NCBI GenBank assembly: GCA_002343985.1 | Contig: DDTB01000006.1 | Location: forward strand, 1-29,328 | Length of the DNA stretch: 29,328 nucleotides | From: Chitinophagaceae bacterium UBA2375 | GTDB taxonomy: Bacteria > Bacteroidota > Bacteroidia > Chitinophagales > Chitinophagaceae | Direction: 5' to 3' | In this document: positions 16,501 to 22,748 of the stretch, one piece after another | Layout: the number at the start of each line of letters is the position of its first letter | Numbering within the stretch: the stretch's first letter is position 1 | Notes under the pieces: model-generated | What the model was told of the DNA's origin: nothing | The model's database searches: none | Seen by the model: the letters and a program-made list of their open reading frames with translations, nothing else | Program-made: the position numbers and the translations under genes

Positions 16501-16942
16501 AACCGACCTCGTGGAAGAAGCCGTGATGGCGGAATTCCACCGCATAACGGAAAGGGGCGGTGTGCTGGGTGCCATGGAACGGATGTACCAGCGCAACAAG
16601 ATCCAGGAGGAAAGCCTGTATTATGAAACGCTAAAGCATACCGGTGAATATCCCATTGTTGGCGTCAATACATTCCTGGGTAAAAACGGATCGCCGACAG
16701 TGTTACCGGGTGAAGTGATCCGCTCCACAACGGATGAAAAAGAATTCCAGATCACTACGCTCAAAGCATTTCAGCAAAGGCATGCCGACCGTTCGGAGCA
16801 AATGCTGAAACGTTTACAGGAGGTAGCCAGGTCTAACGGGAACCTGTTTGAGGAACTCATGGAAACCGTGAAATACTGTTCATTAGGGCAAATCACCAGT
16901 GCCCTGTACAATGTAGGCGGTCAATACCGCAGGAACATGTAA
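13553..16942 (+). CDS. icmF: Fused coenzyme B12-dependent acyl-CoA mutase, isobutyryl-CoA mutase type (IcmF)
   Basis: Single-chain radical mutase (1129 aa) that interconverts isobutyryl-CoA and n-butyryl-CoA or a related branched acyl-CoA. Domains in order: B12-binding (about 1-135; axial ligand H21 in FDGHDAAI, with GGGGG further on); MeaB/ArgK-like GTPase chaperone (about 190-400; P-loop GTGGAGKS at 196-203, CINKFDKAG); and the TIM-barrel mutase (about 520-1129; RRFHY-like NKRFHYLSHGQ, GKIGNSGVSI, SMTINGPAP, ISGYHIAEAGANP). At the positions that give methylmalonyl-CoA mutase its Tyr and Arg carboxylate contacts, this protein has F590 and Q778, the pair known from IcmF. Compared with my memory of proteobacterial IcmF, there is extra sequence around YKGVDGNLVSPVKGNLDG. 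ATG at 13553 is preferred over an in-frame GTG at 13523, which would add ten non-conserved residues. A TAATTTTAC box lies at 13490-13498. Confidence 0.93.
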   Translation: MSFTPTQKVRIVTAASLFDGHDAAINIMRRILQSKGAEIIHLGHNRSVAEIVECAIEEDVQGIAITSYQGGHVEFFKYMKDLLDQNGCGHIKIFGGGGGTILPSEIEELHQYGITRIYSPDDGRQMGLEGMIEDVIRQCDFPLNGQGVYEKPMTLGEARDVRSIARKITNAENGLPVTVSDKAKASKKIPVLGITGTGGAGKSSVTDEIVRRFLNTYTDKTIAVISVDPSKKKTGGALLGDRIRMNAISSPRAYMRSLATRESDKALSKYVQDAIDICRDAQYDFIILESAGVGQSDASILDYCDVSMYVMTPEYGAPSQLEKINMLDYADVVCINKFDKAGALDALHDVRKQYKRNHQLWTAKDEELPVVGTIAAQFNDMGVNELFERLMEKVFEKSGVRFHGPVEHHAHTRDTSHQSTIIPPKRSRYLSEIADAIKEYDTWADEQRKLASDWYRLEGAKALISDEQSRQNLETTSARISEQLDPACRKLVEKWPAVQEQYSKDAYEFQVRDKVICQPLTYKSLSGTVIRKVILPRYKDWGDILHWQLQENVPGEFPYTAGVFPLKREGEDPTRMFAGEGGPERTNKRFHYLSHGQPAKRLSTAFDSVTLYGEDPAYRPDIYGKIGNSGVSIATVDDAKKLYSGFDLCDPKTSVSMTINGPAPIILAFFMNAAIDQQCEKYIIEKGLRDEVNRIIESRYALDTLPKYKGVDGNLVSPVKGNLDGMLPEGNDGLGLRLLGLSGSDVLPADVYASIKAKALSSVRGTVQADILKEDQAQNTCIFSTEFALKLMGDVQQYFIQQNVQNFYSVSISGYHIAEAGANPITQLAFTLANGFTYVEYYLSRGMHIDDFAPNLSFFFSNGMDPEYSVIGRVARRIWAKSMKYKYKGNSRSQKLKYHIQTSGRSLHAQEIDFNDIRTTLQALYAIYDNCNSLHTNAYDEAITTPTEESVRRAMAIQLIINRELGTAKNENPNQGSFLIEELTDLVEEAVMAEFHRITERGGVLGAMERMYQRNKIQEESLYYETLKHTGEYPIVGVNTFLGKNGSPTVLPGEVIRSTTDEKEFQITTLKAFQQRHADRSEQMLKRLQEVARSNGNLFEELMETVKYCSLGQITSALYNVGGQYRRNM

Positions 16943-17019
16943 GCTATTGGGTTTTCCACCATTTGGGCCAATATATCCACCATCAGCCCCTGACCTGTGC
17001 CTGAACAGCATATCGGCAT

Positions 17020-17027
17020 TAATTTTG
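17020..17027 (+). promoter_or_regulatory. Candidate -7 box TAATTTTG
   Basis: Exact match to the Bacteroidota -7 consensus TAnnTTTG, 61 bases before the ATG at 17089, in the 146-bp gap after icmF. No TTG is found at the expected -33 distance, so the call rests on one box only. Confidence 0.4.
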
Positions 17028-17088
17028 CCCATCATCTGCGTTGCAAGACGCCATTCGTAGATGGAATGGTTTATACAATTCAATGATT

Positions 17089-17796
17089 ATGGCAAAACAA
17101 GTGGATACCGCCGTTACCGGAACAGTCGGCGATGTGATTTTTTACAAGTGGAAGGATAAATTCTGCATCCGCTCCAAAGGAAGGACCGGCGCCCAGGCCC
17201 CCATCGCGAAAGAGAATGGAGGTTACTTTGGCAAAGCTTCCGCGCTCTCAAAGAGTTTCCGAAAAATGCTTGCGCCCATCCTGGCCGAGCCCCGCAGCCG
17301 CAGGCTGATGTACCGTTTGAATAACGCCATTTACGCGTTATTACGGGAACGCGTACACGAAACTGTGATGCCCCTGCAGTCTCTCCCGCACCTGAGTGGC
17401 ATGTCGCTGGCGGAAGAAGACCAGGTATCCAACAGCCTGACTGGCTACCTTACCGTAGAACGCACTCCAGACGGGATTTTGCAGTTGAAAGTGCCGCCAT
17501 TCAACCCGGCTTATATGTCGATGAGTGATGAACATCCTTTTTTACACCTGGGAGTAATGGTTGTGGCATGCGACATGAATGACCCGGCTAATGGCCATCG
17601 CCAGTACGAAACAGGGTTTGATATTCCTTATGTAGATTCATTATTCCCTTCTCGCGAGATCAACCTGCCTTTCCAATGTCTGCCAGGTCAATTGACATTG
17701 GTGGTTGCATCGCTTGGGTATAAAAATCAGCAAATGGAATTATTGCCGCAGGCCGGAAGGCGTTTTGGCGGCATCATTGGCGCGTTCTGGAATTGA
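17089..17796 (+). CDS. Conserved hypothetical protein of unknown function
   Basis: A 235-aa soluble protein without signal peptide or membrane segment. I do not recognise it firmly. The N-terminus has the pattern AVTGTVGDVIFYKWKDKFCIRSKG, resembling a group of Bacteroidota proteins that open with a glycine-containing 'G-x-x-G-x-x-x-FY-x-x-x-G/D-K' strand and then R-x-K. A basic stretch follows (FRKMLAPILAEPRSRRLMYR, about 62-82). The C-terminal half is beta-rich (YLTVERTPDGILQLKVPPF...LTLVVASLGYK). The start is uncertain: ATGs exist at 17083 and 17089, and the MAKQ start is preferred by resemblance to that group. It lies alone between icmF and the convergent flippase. Possible roles (structural or phage-tail-derived) are guesses. 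Confidence 0.6.
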   Translation: MAKQVDTAVTGTVGDVIFYKWKDKFCIRSKGRTGAQAPIAKENGGYFGKASALSKSFRKMLAPILAEPRSRRLMYRLNNAIYALLRERVHETVMPLQSLPHLSGMSLAEEDQVSNSLTGYLTVERTPDGILQLKVPPFNPAYMSMSDEHPFLHLGVMVVACDMNDPANGHRQYETGFDIPYVDSLFPSREINLPFQCLPGQLTLVVASLGYKNQQMELLPQAGRRFGGIIGAFWN

Positions 17797-17845
17797 ATAC
17801 ATGAATGCAAGCAGGCACAACTGGGTTTCGTGATAAATTGTGCAT

Positions 17846-17873
17846 AAGGTTCAATCGTACAACATTGAACTTT
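17846..17873. terminator. Inverted repeat between convergent genes, possible bidirectional terminator
   Basis: AAGGTTCAAT and ATTGAACTTT pair over 10 bp (one G-T wobble) around an 8-base loop, 49 bases after the hypothetical gene stop and within the intergenic region facing the flippase gene. It has no long T-run on either side. A role as a bidirectional 3'-end element is plausible, an operator less so. Confidence 0.4.
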
Positions 17874-17983
17874 ACTATATTAGCAATCATTTTCAGGCAC
17901 CCCGCTTTATCCAATACAGACCGGCATTTTCAACGTACCTGACTAACCCATCATCATACCTTCCGATAGTGGAGGGAAACTGT

Positions 17984-19537
17984 TTATTTTTCGTTTTTTG
18001 CATCCACTGAGTTGGGTGCATTTTTTTTAGGGAGGAACCTGGCCAATACCGGAATTTTCGCCAGCTCCTTTTCTTCAATTCTCATCACAAAGCGGGTGAA
18101 AAGGTAGAAGAATACAGCGCCTGTACCTAACGAGAACCAGTATGCGCTACTGACCCAGTTTACCAGTGCCAGGTGTACCAGGTAAATGAGGACTACCAAA
18201 ACCATATATGCCGTGAGCTTCTTCACCGGGTATGGAATGGGGTAATGTTTTTGACCGAGCTTGTAGCTTGCCAGCATCATAAAAAAATAGCAGGCCACAG
18301 TGGCTACGGCCGCGCCCGCGTAATGCCAAATGGGTATCAGCCAGATATTCAGCGCAATGGTGATGATGGCTCCACCGATCGTAATCAACGCGCCGTACAG
18401 GTTTTTGTTGGTGAGTTTATACCAGATGCTCAGGTTGTAATATATACCCAGGAAAATATTTCCGAGCGCCAGCAATGGCACCACGTGTAAACCTTCGGCC
18501 CAACGGGGATTGGCGAGTTCGGTGAATATCCATCGAAAAACATCCAGGAATAGGCCGATCATCAGGAACATAAAACAGCAGGCAATCACAAAAAACTTCA
18601 TGACCCTTGCATACGTGCGTGGCGCCTGTTCGTTATTGCTTTGGTTGAAGAAGAAAGGCTCCGCGGCCATCCGGAATGCCTGGATCATGATGGTGATCAG
18701 GAGCGCGATGCGGAACACATTGGCGAATACGCCGAGTTCATGGTCGGCCTGGCCTTTGGGCAGGTCAACTACATGGCGGTAAATCAAGCGGCTCATCACA
18801 TCGTTCACCATTCCCCCCAAACCTACAATGATCAATGGCGCGCTGTACCGGATCACTTCTTTCCAAAGCACTTTATCAAACCTGATGCGTACCTGGCTTA
18901 TTTCTTTCGAGAGCAGCAACAGTGTAAACAAGCTGCCACAGAGGTTGCCAATCAGGTAATAACCCAGCCCGATGTCTTTGTTATATACCATGGCCCATGC
19001 GCTACCCGGATTTTTTTCTACGATGGAGGGTATGAAGCCAAGGAACGCGATCACTACGGCCAGGTTCAGCAGGATGCCTGAGACCCTTGCCAATGCATAA
19101 TGTTTTGGGCGGTTCTCCTGCCTCAGCCTGGCAAAGGGCAATGTATTAAGGTTGTCAACCGCGAGAATGGCAATCATCCAGCCAAAGTATTCGGGGTGTG
19201 CCTGGAGGTCGGCTGCGGAAATGATGGAGTCCCGGAAAATCCATAGTAAGCCGGAAAACAGGATGGTGCTTGCCAGCAGGGAAATGGATAATGTGCTGTA
19301 TAAACTGGTTTTATCTTTTTGCTGTGAGAAACGGAAATAAGCCGTTTCCATTCCGTAGGCGTACAATACATTCAGGAATGGGATGATGGTGTACACCTGT
19401 ACCAGGTCAGCCGTTTTGGAAGGCATGGCCACAAAAAAAGGAAGGGCCATATTCATCAGGTATCCGAGAAAGCGGCTGACGATGGTAGGTACGCCATACC
19501 ACAATGTTTGTCCGGCCAGCTTTTTGATACCGCTCAA
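17984..19537 (-). CDS. Polysaccharide flippase (Wzx/MATE-like, polysaccharide biosynthesis protein)
   Basis: Integral membrane protein of 517 aa with about 14 hydrophobic segments, for example LLASTILFSGLLWIF, FFVIACCFMFLMIGLFL and AYMVLVVLIYLVHLALV. It belongs to the MOP superfamily that flips lipid-linked oligosaccharides across the inner membrane. The opening GIKKLAGQTLWYGVPTIVSRFLGYLMN is the typical first amphipathic helix and membrane segment. The start codon is TTG at 19535-19537: in-frame sequence upstream reaches a stop without any ATG, and the next internal Met would cut off the conserved N-terminus. The cytosolic C-terminus is basic (LPKKNAPNSVDAKNEK). No glycosyltransferase cluster is nearby, so its substrate is unknown. 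A + strand terminator is embedded in its last codons. Confidence 0.88.
   Translation of the reverse strand: MSGIKKLAGQTLWYGVPTIVSRFLGYLMNMALPFFVAMPSKTADLVQVYTIIPFLNVLYAYGMETAYFRFSQQKDKTSLYSTLSISLLASTILFSGLLWIFRDSIISAADLQAHPEYFGWMIAILAVDNLNTLPFARLRQENRPKHYALARVSGILLNLAVVIAFLGFIPSIVEKNPGSAWAMVYNKDIGLGYYLIGNLCGSLFTLLLLSKEISQVRIRFDKVLWKEVIRYSAPLIIVGLGGMVNDVMSRLIYRHVVDLPKGQADHELGVFANVFRIALLITIMIQAFRMAAEPFFFNQSNNEQAPRTYARVMKFFVIACCFMFLMIGLFLDVFRWIFTELANPRWAEGLHVVPLLALGNIFLGIYYNLSIWYKLTNKNLYGALITIGGAIITIALNIWLIPIWHYAGAAVATVACYFFMMLASYKLGQKHYPIPYPVKKLTAYMVLVVLIYLVHLALVNWVSSAYWFSLGTGAVFFYLFTRFVMRIEEKELAKIPVLARFLPKKNAPNSVDAKNEK
17999..18028 (+). terminator. Rho-independent terminator for + strand transcription, inside the flippase 3' end
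   Basis: TGCATCCA and TGGGTGCA form an 8-bp stem (one G-T wobble) with a 6-base loop, followed by eight T. It faces transcription coming from the hypothetical gene at 17089-17796 yet lies within the last codons of the convergent flippase gene. Confidence 0.55.
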
Positions 19538-19620
19538 TGGATAATTATTTTGGGGTTTTCAGAGACAAGATTAGGATGATGTAAATATACTCATGAAATG
19601 ATTGCGGTGCGCATCAAAAA

Positions 19621-20712
19621 TCATTTCATGCCTGCTTTGTGCATATCCGGGCCAGGCACAAGCACTGCATTTCCGGGAGAGAAGCGCGGATTTTTAATGA
19701 AGCTGCTGTCGGTTAATGTATATAGAAAATACACGAGTTCATTGCGTTGTTTCGTGGTCATCTGTATCCTGTTTTTCAGCTGAGGGTCCAGTGTGGGTTG
19801 CGTAGTATCAATGCCGCTCCTGTAATGGTCTATGACATGGTATAAGCTGTAAAAGCGCCCGTCGTGCATATACGGGTAGCTCATTTGCACATTGCGCAAG
19901 GTAGGTACTTTAAATGCCAGGGAGTCTGATGGTTTTCCGGTGATGGCCTGCCGTCCAATATCATGGAAACGGTTAAGCGAAAGCCCGTTGTTTCTGAAAC
20001 TGTTGTCTGTAAACAATGGTTCGGGATGACAGGCCGCGCAATTGGCCTTATACAATTCATACCCTCTTTTTTCATATTCGGTGAAGCTGGCTTCCCCTCT
20101 TTGCACTTTATCGTATTTGCTGTTGGCGCTGACCAAGTGCCCGGTGAATTGAGTCAGTGCCCGGAGCATGCGTTGCGTATTGATCTGCGCATCCCCGAAA
20201 GCTGCGCGGAACATTTTTGTATAGGATGTATCTGATTTGATTTTGAGGATGATGGAGTCTAAGCTTTCTCCCATTTCATCAGGCGCTGTCAGGGGGTGCA
20301 GGGGCTGCACTTCGAGGTGGTTAATGCCACCATCCCAATGCAGGTTGGGCATCCAGGCCAGGTTCATCAGCGCGGGCGCGTTTCGTTTCCCCAACACGTC
20401 GTTTAGCCCATGGCTGAGGTCATGGTCAAAGGTGGCGAATGCGGCGAATTGCTGGTGGCAGTTCGCGCAACTGACCTGTCCGTTTTTACTCAGCCTTTGA
20501 TCATAAAACAATTTTTTTCCCAGTTGAAACCCCTGCTCGGTGGGTTTATTTTTCGCGAAAACCTGTGGCAATGGTTTTGGCCATCCTGCCGGTACCTGCA
20601 ATGGGAGTGGGTCTGGTGGTAATGGATAGCCAAGGTCAGGAACGGTTGCGCCCATCCATAATGCACCGCTCATTACGGTGACGCATAGGAGTAATATGAC
20701 GCGGGCTTTCAT
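19621..20712 (-). CDS. Di-heme cytochrome c peroxidase / MauG family protein, MbnH-like
   Basis: Exported di-heme c-type enzyme of 363 aa. A signal peptide (ARVILLLCVTVMSGALWMGA) covers about 1-22. The two heme-attachment motifs are CANCH (C82, C85, H86) and CAACH (C225, C228, H229). LGKKLFYDQRLSKNGQVSCANCH and KRNAPALMNLAW are typical of the bacterial CCP/MauG family, as is the later YMHDGRFYSLYHVIDHY. Its ATG overlaps the stop of the MbnP-family gene by 4 bases (ATGA), so the pair is coupled. In characterised MbnP/MbnH pairs, the di-heme enzyme oxidises a tryptophan of MbnP to kynurenine, creating part of a copper site. By position and family this gene is the likely modifying enzyme here. 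A plain peroxidase role is the alternative. Confidence 0.88.
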   Translation of the reverse strand: MKARVILLLCVTVMSGALWMGATVPDLGYPLPPDPLPLQVPAGWPKPLPQVFAKNKPTEQGFQLGKKLFYDQRLSKNGQVSCANCHQQFAAFATFDHDLSHGLNDVLGKRNAPALMNLAWMPNLHWDGGINHLEVQPLHPLTAPDEMGESLDSIILKIKSDTSYTKMFRAAFGDAQINTQRMLRALTQFTGHLVSANSKYDKVQRGEASFTEYEKRGYELYKANCAACHPEPLFTDNSFRNNGLSLNRFHDIGRQAITGKPSDSLAFKVPTLRNVQMSYPYMHDGRFYSLYHVIDHYRSGIDTTQPTLDPQLKNRIQMTTKQRNELVYFLYTLTDSSFIKNPRFSPGNAVLVPGPDMHKAGMK

Positions 20713-21482
20713 TTTGGGTTTTTAATGTCTGCCAGGCTGAACATAGCCGGAAAATTTGCGGCGATTTTTTGGGCCAATGGCCCCGGGCTCATGCATAGCG
20801 GATTTTCACTTATTCGGATCTGTTGTATCCCATCCCAGTATGCATCGAGGTTCACCCGGATAAATATATCCGTTACCCGGCCTTTCAGCACCCGGATGGG
20901 ATTTTCTTTTGATGCATTCATAATGATGGTTTGCGCTACATCCTCACCGGCTTTATATCCGCCAATATGGTGTTCGATCCGGCCCAGGTCGGATGGTGAT
21001 GAGGGAGAATTGCCTTCCATTTTAAATATCACATAGCCGCTATTCCATGTCCAGAACATATTATTTATGGGGTCGAGTGCGCCGGATTGTGCGCCGCTGC
21101 AATGGTCGATGCTGTCGATACCCAGCGTAAATCCCAGGGATGTGTACGTACCTGCAGGCAGTTTCAGTTCAAGCGGTTTGGCTTCTTCCACATATGGTTG
21201 TTTCACCAGGAAATACGCGTCGCCTTCGGGCATGCTACCGGTTCCGCCTATACGAAAATGGCCAAGGTAATATTGCAGTTTTTTGATGCTGTATGTTTCA
21301 CCTGCACGGTTTGTGTATACGGAGTCGTGAAGCACCAGGCCCTTCCCGTTGGCTTCATGTATGAAGTGCAGGTTTACCATTCCCGTATCCTGGGCCACCA
21401 GGGTTTGCGCCAGGGATAACATAGCGGCCAGGAACAGGAAACCCCTGAATATATTTTGTAAGGTTAGCTTATTCGCTGTCAT
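20709..21482 (-). CDS. MbnP-family periplasmic copper-binding protein
   Basis: Exported protein of 257 aa with a signal peptide ending near LVAQ (about residue 31). The mature part opens VNLHFIHEANGKGLVLHDSVYTNRAGETYSIKKLQYYLGHFRI, the hallmark beta-strand pattern of MbnP-like proteins. It then has YTSLGFTLGIDSIDHCSGAQSGALDP and the block MFWTWNSGY, with W144 and W146. A His pair follows in EHHIGGY (H171, H172). W144 or W146 is the best candidate for the tryptophan that the partner di-heme enzyme would convert to kynurenine. The stop overlaps the start of that enzyme's gene (ATGA), and its own ATG lies 14 bases inside the 3' end of arfB. The copper role is inferred from the family. Confidence 0.85.
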   Translation of the reverse strand: MTANKLTLQNIFRGFLFLAAMLSLAQTLVAQDTGMVNLHFIHEANGKGLVLHDSVYTNRAGETYSIKKLQYYLGHFRIGGTGSMPEGDAYFLVKQPYVEEAKPLELKLPAGTYTSLGFTLGIDSIDHCSGAQSGALDPINNMFWTWNSGYVIFKMEGNSPSSPSDLGRIEHHIGGYKAGEDVAQTIIMNASKENPIRVLKGRVTDIFIRVNLDAYWDGIQQIRISENPLCMSPGPLAQKIAANFPAMFSLADIKNPK

Positions 21483-21879
21483 GCAGGCTAATTTTTCTTC
21501 TGCCCGTCTTCTTTTTAGAAATCGTTTTCTTGCTGTCCAGTCTTTTACTGTTGGAAGCTTCTGTAGGTTTGGTGGCTTTTCTTTTTTTGGGTACGATAAG
21601 GGCCCTGGCTACCAGTGCATTCATCTTTTTGATCACTTCGCTTTTGTTGCCCAGTTGTGTCCGTTCCGACTGGCTGCGAACCTGCAGGTAACCTTCCGCG
21701 TTTATTTTGGCGGAAAGTTTTTCACGGAGGCGCAGTTTTTCTTCATCCGAAAACAATGCAGACCCGTCAACTAACCAGTAGCCTTCCACCATGGTTTCCA
21801 CCTTGTTGACGTGTTGCCCGCCCTTGCCGCCGCTTCGGGCTGTTTTGAACGATATTTCATTCCGTATATCCTTCATCAT
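21469..21879 (-). CDS. arfB: Ribosome-rescue peptidyl-tRNA hydrolase ArfB (YaeJ/ICT1 family)
   Basis: Releases stalled nascent chains from non-stop ribosomes by hydrolysing peptidyl-tRNA in the P site. The 136-aa protein has the release-factor-like domain with the catalytic GGQ at residues 20-22 (SGGKGGQHVNKVET) and LQVRSQSERTQLGNKSEVIKKMN. The strongly basic tail (KKRKATKPTE...SKKKTGRRK, about 106-133) is the part known to enter the empty mRNA channel. The protein is short and lacks the anticodon-recognition domains of RF1/RF2, which supports ArfB. Its 3' end overlaps the MbnP gene by 14 bases. A TAAATTTG -7 box lies two bases before the first of two tandem ATGs (21879 and 21876). Confidence 0.93.
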   Translation of the reverse strand: MMKDIRNEISFKTARSGGKGGQHVNKVETMVEGYWLVDGSALFSDEEKLRLREKLSAKINAEGYLQVRSQSERTQLGNKSEVIKKMNALVARALIVPKKRKATKPTEASNSKRLDSKKTISKKKTGRRKISLHDSE

Positions 21880-21881
21880 CC

Positions 21882-21889
21882 CAAATTTA
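21882..21889 (-). promoter_or_regulatory. Candidate -7 box TAAATTTG of arfB
   Basis: Exact TAnnTTTG match on the minus strand, ending two bases before the first arfB ATG and five before the second. The spacing points to a leaderless transcript starting near the second ATG. No TTG is found at the usual -33 distance. Confidence 0.42.
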
Positions 21890-21908
21890 CTGATTTCCGG
21901 CGCGATTC

Positions 21909-21923
21909 AGGCTTAATAAGCCT
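21909..21923. repeat. Palindrome AGGCTTA-A-TAAGCCT between divergent genes
   Basis: Perfect 7-base arms around a single A, in the 110-bp region shared by arfB (leftward) and GGGP synthase (rightward). No transcript is known to end here, so an operator is more likely than a terminator. Confidence 0.45.
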
Positions 21924-21989
21924 TTTCCAACTGTTATTATTTCGAAAAGAGCGAAAAATTTTACATTTTTGCAACAAAGCATCTTTTTC

Positions 21990-22745
21990 ATGCAAAGCGG
22001 TATTTATCAATCTTTAACCACACGCAAAGCAGCGCAGCAAAAATCCTTTGCCGTGTTGGTAGACCCCGACAAGGTTGATGACGCGCGCATGGAAACTTTA
22101 GTGCGTATGTCGGCTGATGCCCGCATCGATTATTTTTTTGTGGGTGGCAGCCTGGTGATCTCCGATTACCTGGATGAATGTGTGCAGTTTATCAAAAAGC
22201 ACTCCAACATTCCCGTTGTGCTTTTCCCGGGAAGCCCTTCCCAAATCAGTAAATACGCGGATGCTTTATTGTATTTATCCCTGATCAGCGGGCGGAACCC
22301 CGAACTCCTGATCGGGCAGCATGTGGTTTCAGCCCCCATTGTGCGCCAGAGCGGATTGGAGATCATGCCCACCGGGTATATGGTCATTGACGGCGGTGCG
22401 CCCACCACGGTTTCCTATATCAGCAATGCCAACCCGCTTCCGGCCGATAAAAATGAAATAGCCATGTGTACGGCCATGGCCGGTGAAATGCTGGGCATGA
22501 AGTTGATTTATATGGATGCTGGCAGCGGGGCCCGGAAGCCAATTTCAGAATCGATGATCGAGAAAGTGGCATCCTGCATACAAGTGCCGTTGATTGTAGG
22601 CGGGGGCATTGTAACGCCTGAAAAAGCATACCTCAATTGCAGGGCAGGCGCCGACGTGATAGTGGTAGGTAACGCCATTGAAAAAGATCCCGCTTTAATC
22701 CGGGAGATATCGGATGCGGTGCACCAGGTGCCGGTGAACATCTGA
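21990..22745 (+). CDS. Geranylgeranylglyceryl phosphate synthase family protein (GGGPS, group II type)
   Basis: TIM-barrel prenyltransferase of 251 aa that joins sn-glycerol-1-phosphate to a polyprenyl diphosphate, giving an ether-linked lipid precursor as in archaea. Visible motifs are the N-terminal AVLVDPDKVDD, IDYFFVGGSLV, the loop VVLFPGSPSQIS, SAPIVRQSGLEIMPTGYMVIDGG, IYMDAGSGARKPI, and the phosphate-binding LIVGGGIVTPEKA and GADVIVVGNAIEKDP. Enzymes of this type are known from Bacteroidota, including Chitinophaga, and accept geranylgeranyl diphosphate; Bacillus PcrB uses heptaprenyl diphosphate. Which chain is used here cannot be read by eye. ATG at 21990 is preferred over a TTG at 21969. 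A TACATTTT box (7/8) is at 21962-21969. It is divergent from arfB and ends 3 bases from the convergent regulator gene. Confidence 0.92.
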   Translation: MQSGIYQSLTTRKAAQQKSFAVLVDPDKVDDARMETLVRMSADARIDYFFVGGSLVISDYLDECVQFIKKHSNIPVVLFPGSPSQISKYADALLYLSLISGRNPELLIGQHVVSAPIVRQSGLEIMPTGYMVIDGGAPTTVSYISNANPLPADKNEIAMCTAMAGEMLGMKLIYMDAGSGARKPISESMIEKVASCIQVPLIVGGGIVTPEKAYLNCRAGADVIVVGNAIEKDPALIREISDAVHQVPVNI

Positions 22746-22748
22746 TGG

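Noticed and set aside
13553..16942. Ordinary methylmalonyl-CoA mutase large subunit
   Set aside because: The order B12 domain, GTPase, mutase in a single chain and the Phe/Gln pocket residues fit IcmF instead.
16943..17082. Repeated CCACCAT copies after icmF as a possible array
   Set aside because: Only two imperfect copies with no regular spacing; not a repeat array or CRISPR.
22167..22408. Minus-strand small frame opposite GGGP synthase
   Set aside because: Antisense shadow without signal peptide, domain or start signal; the + strand frame carries all conserved family motifs.
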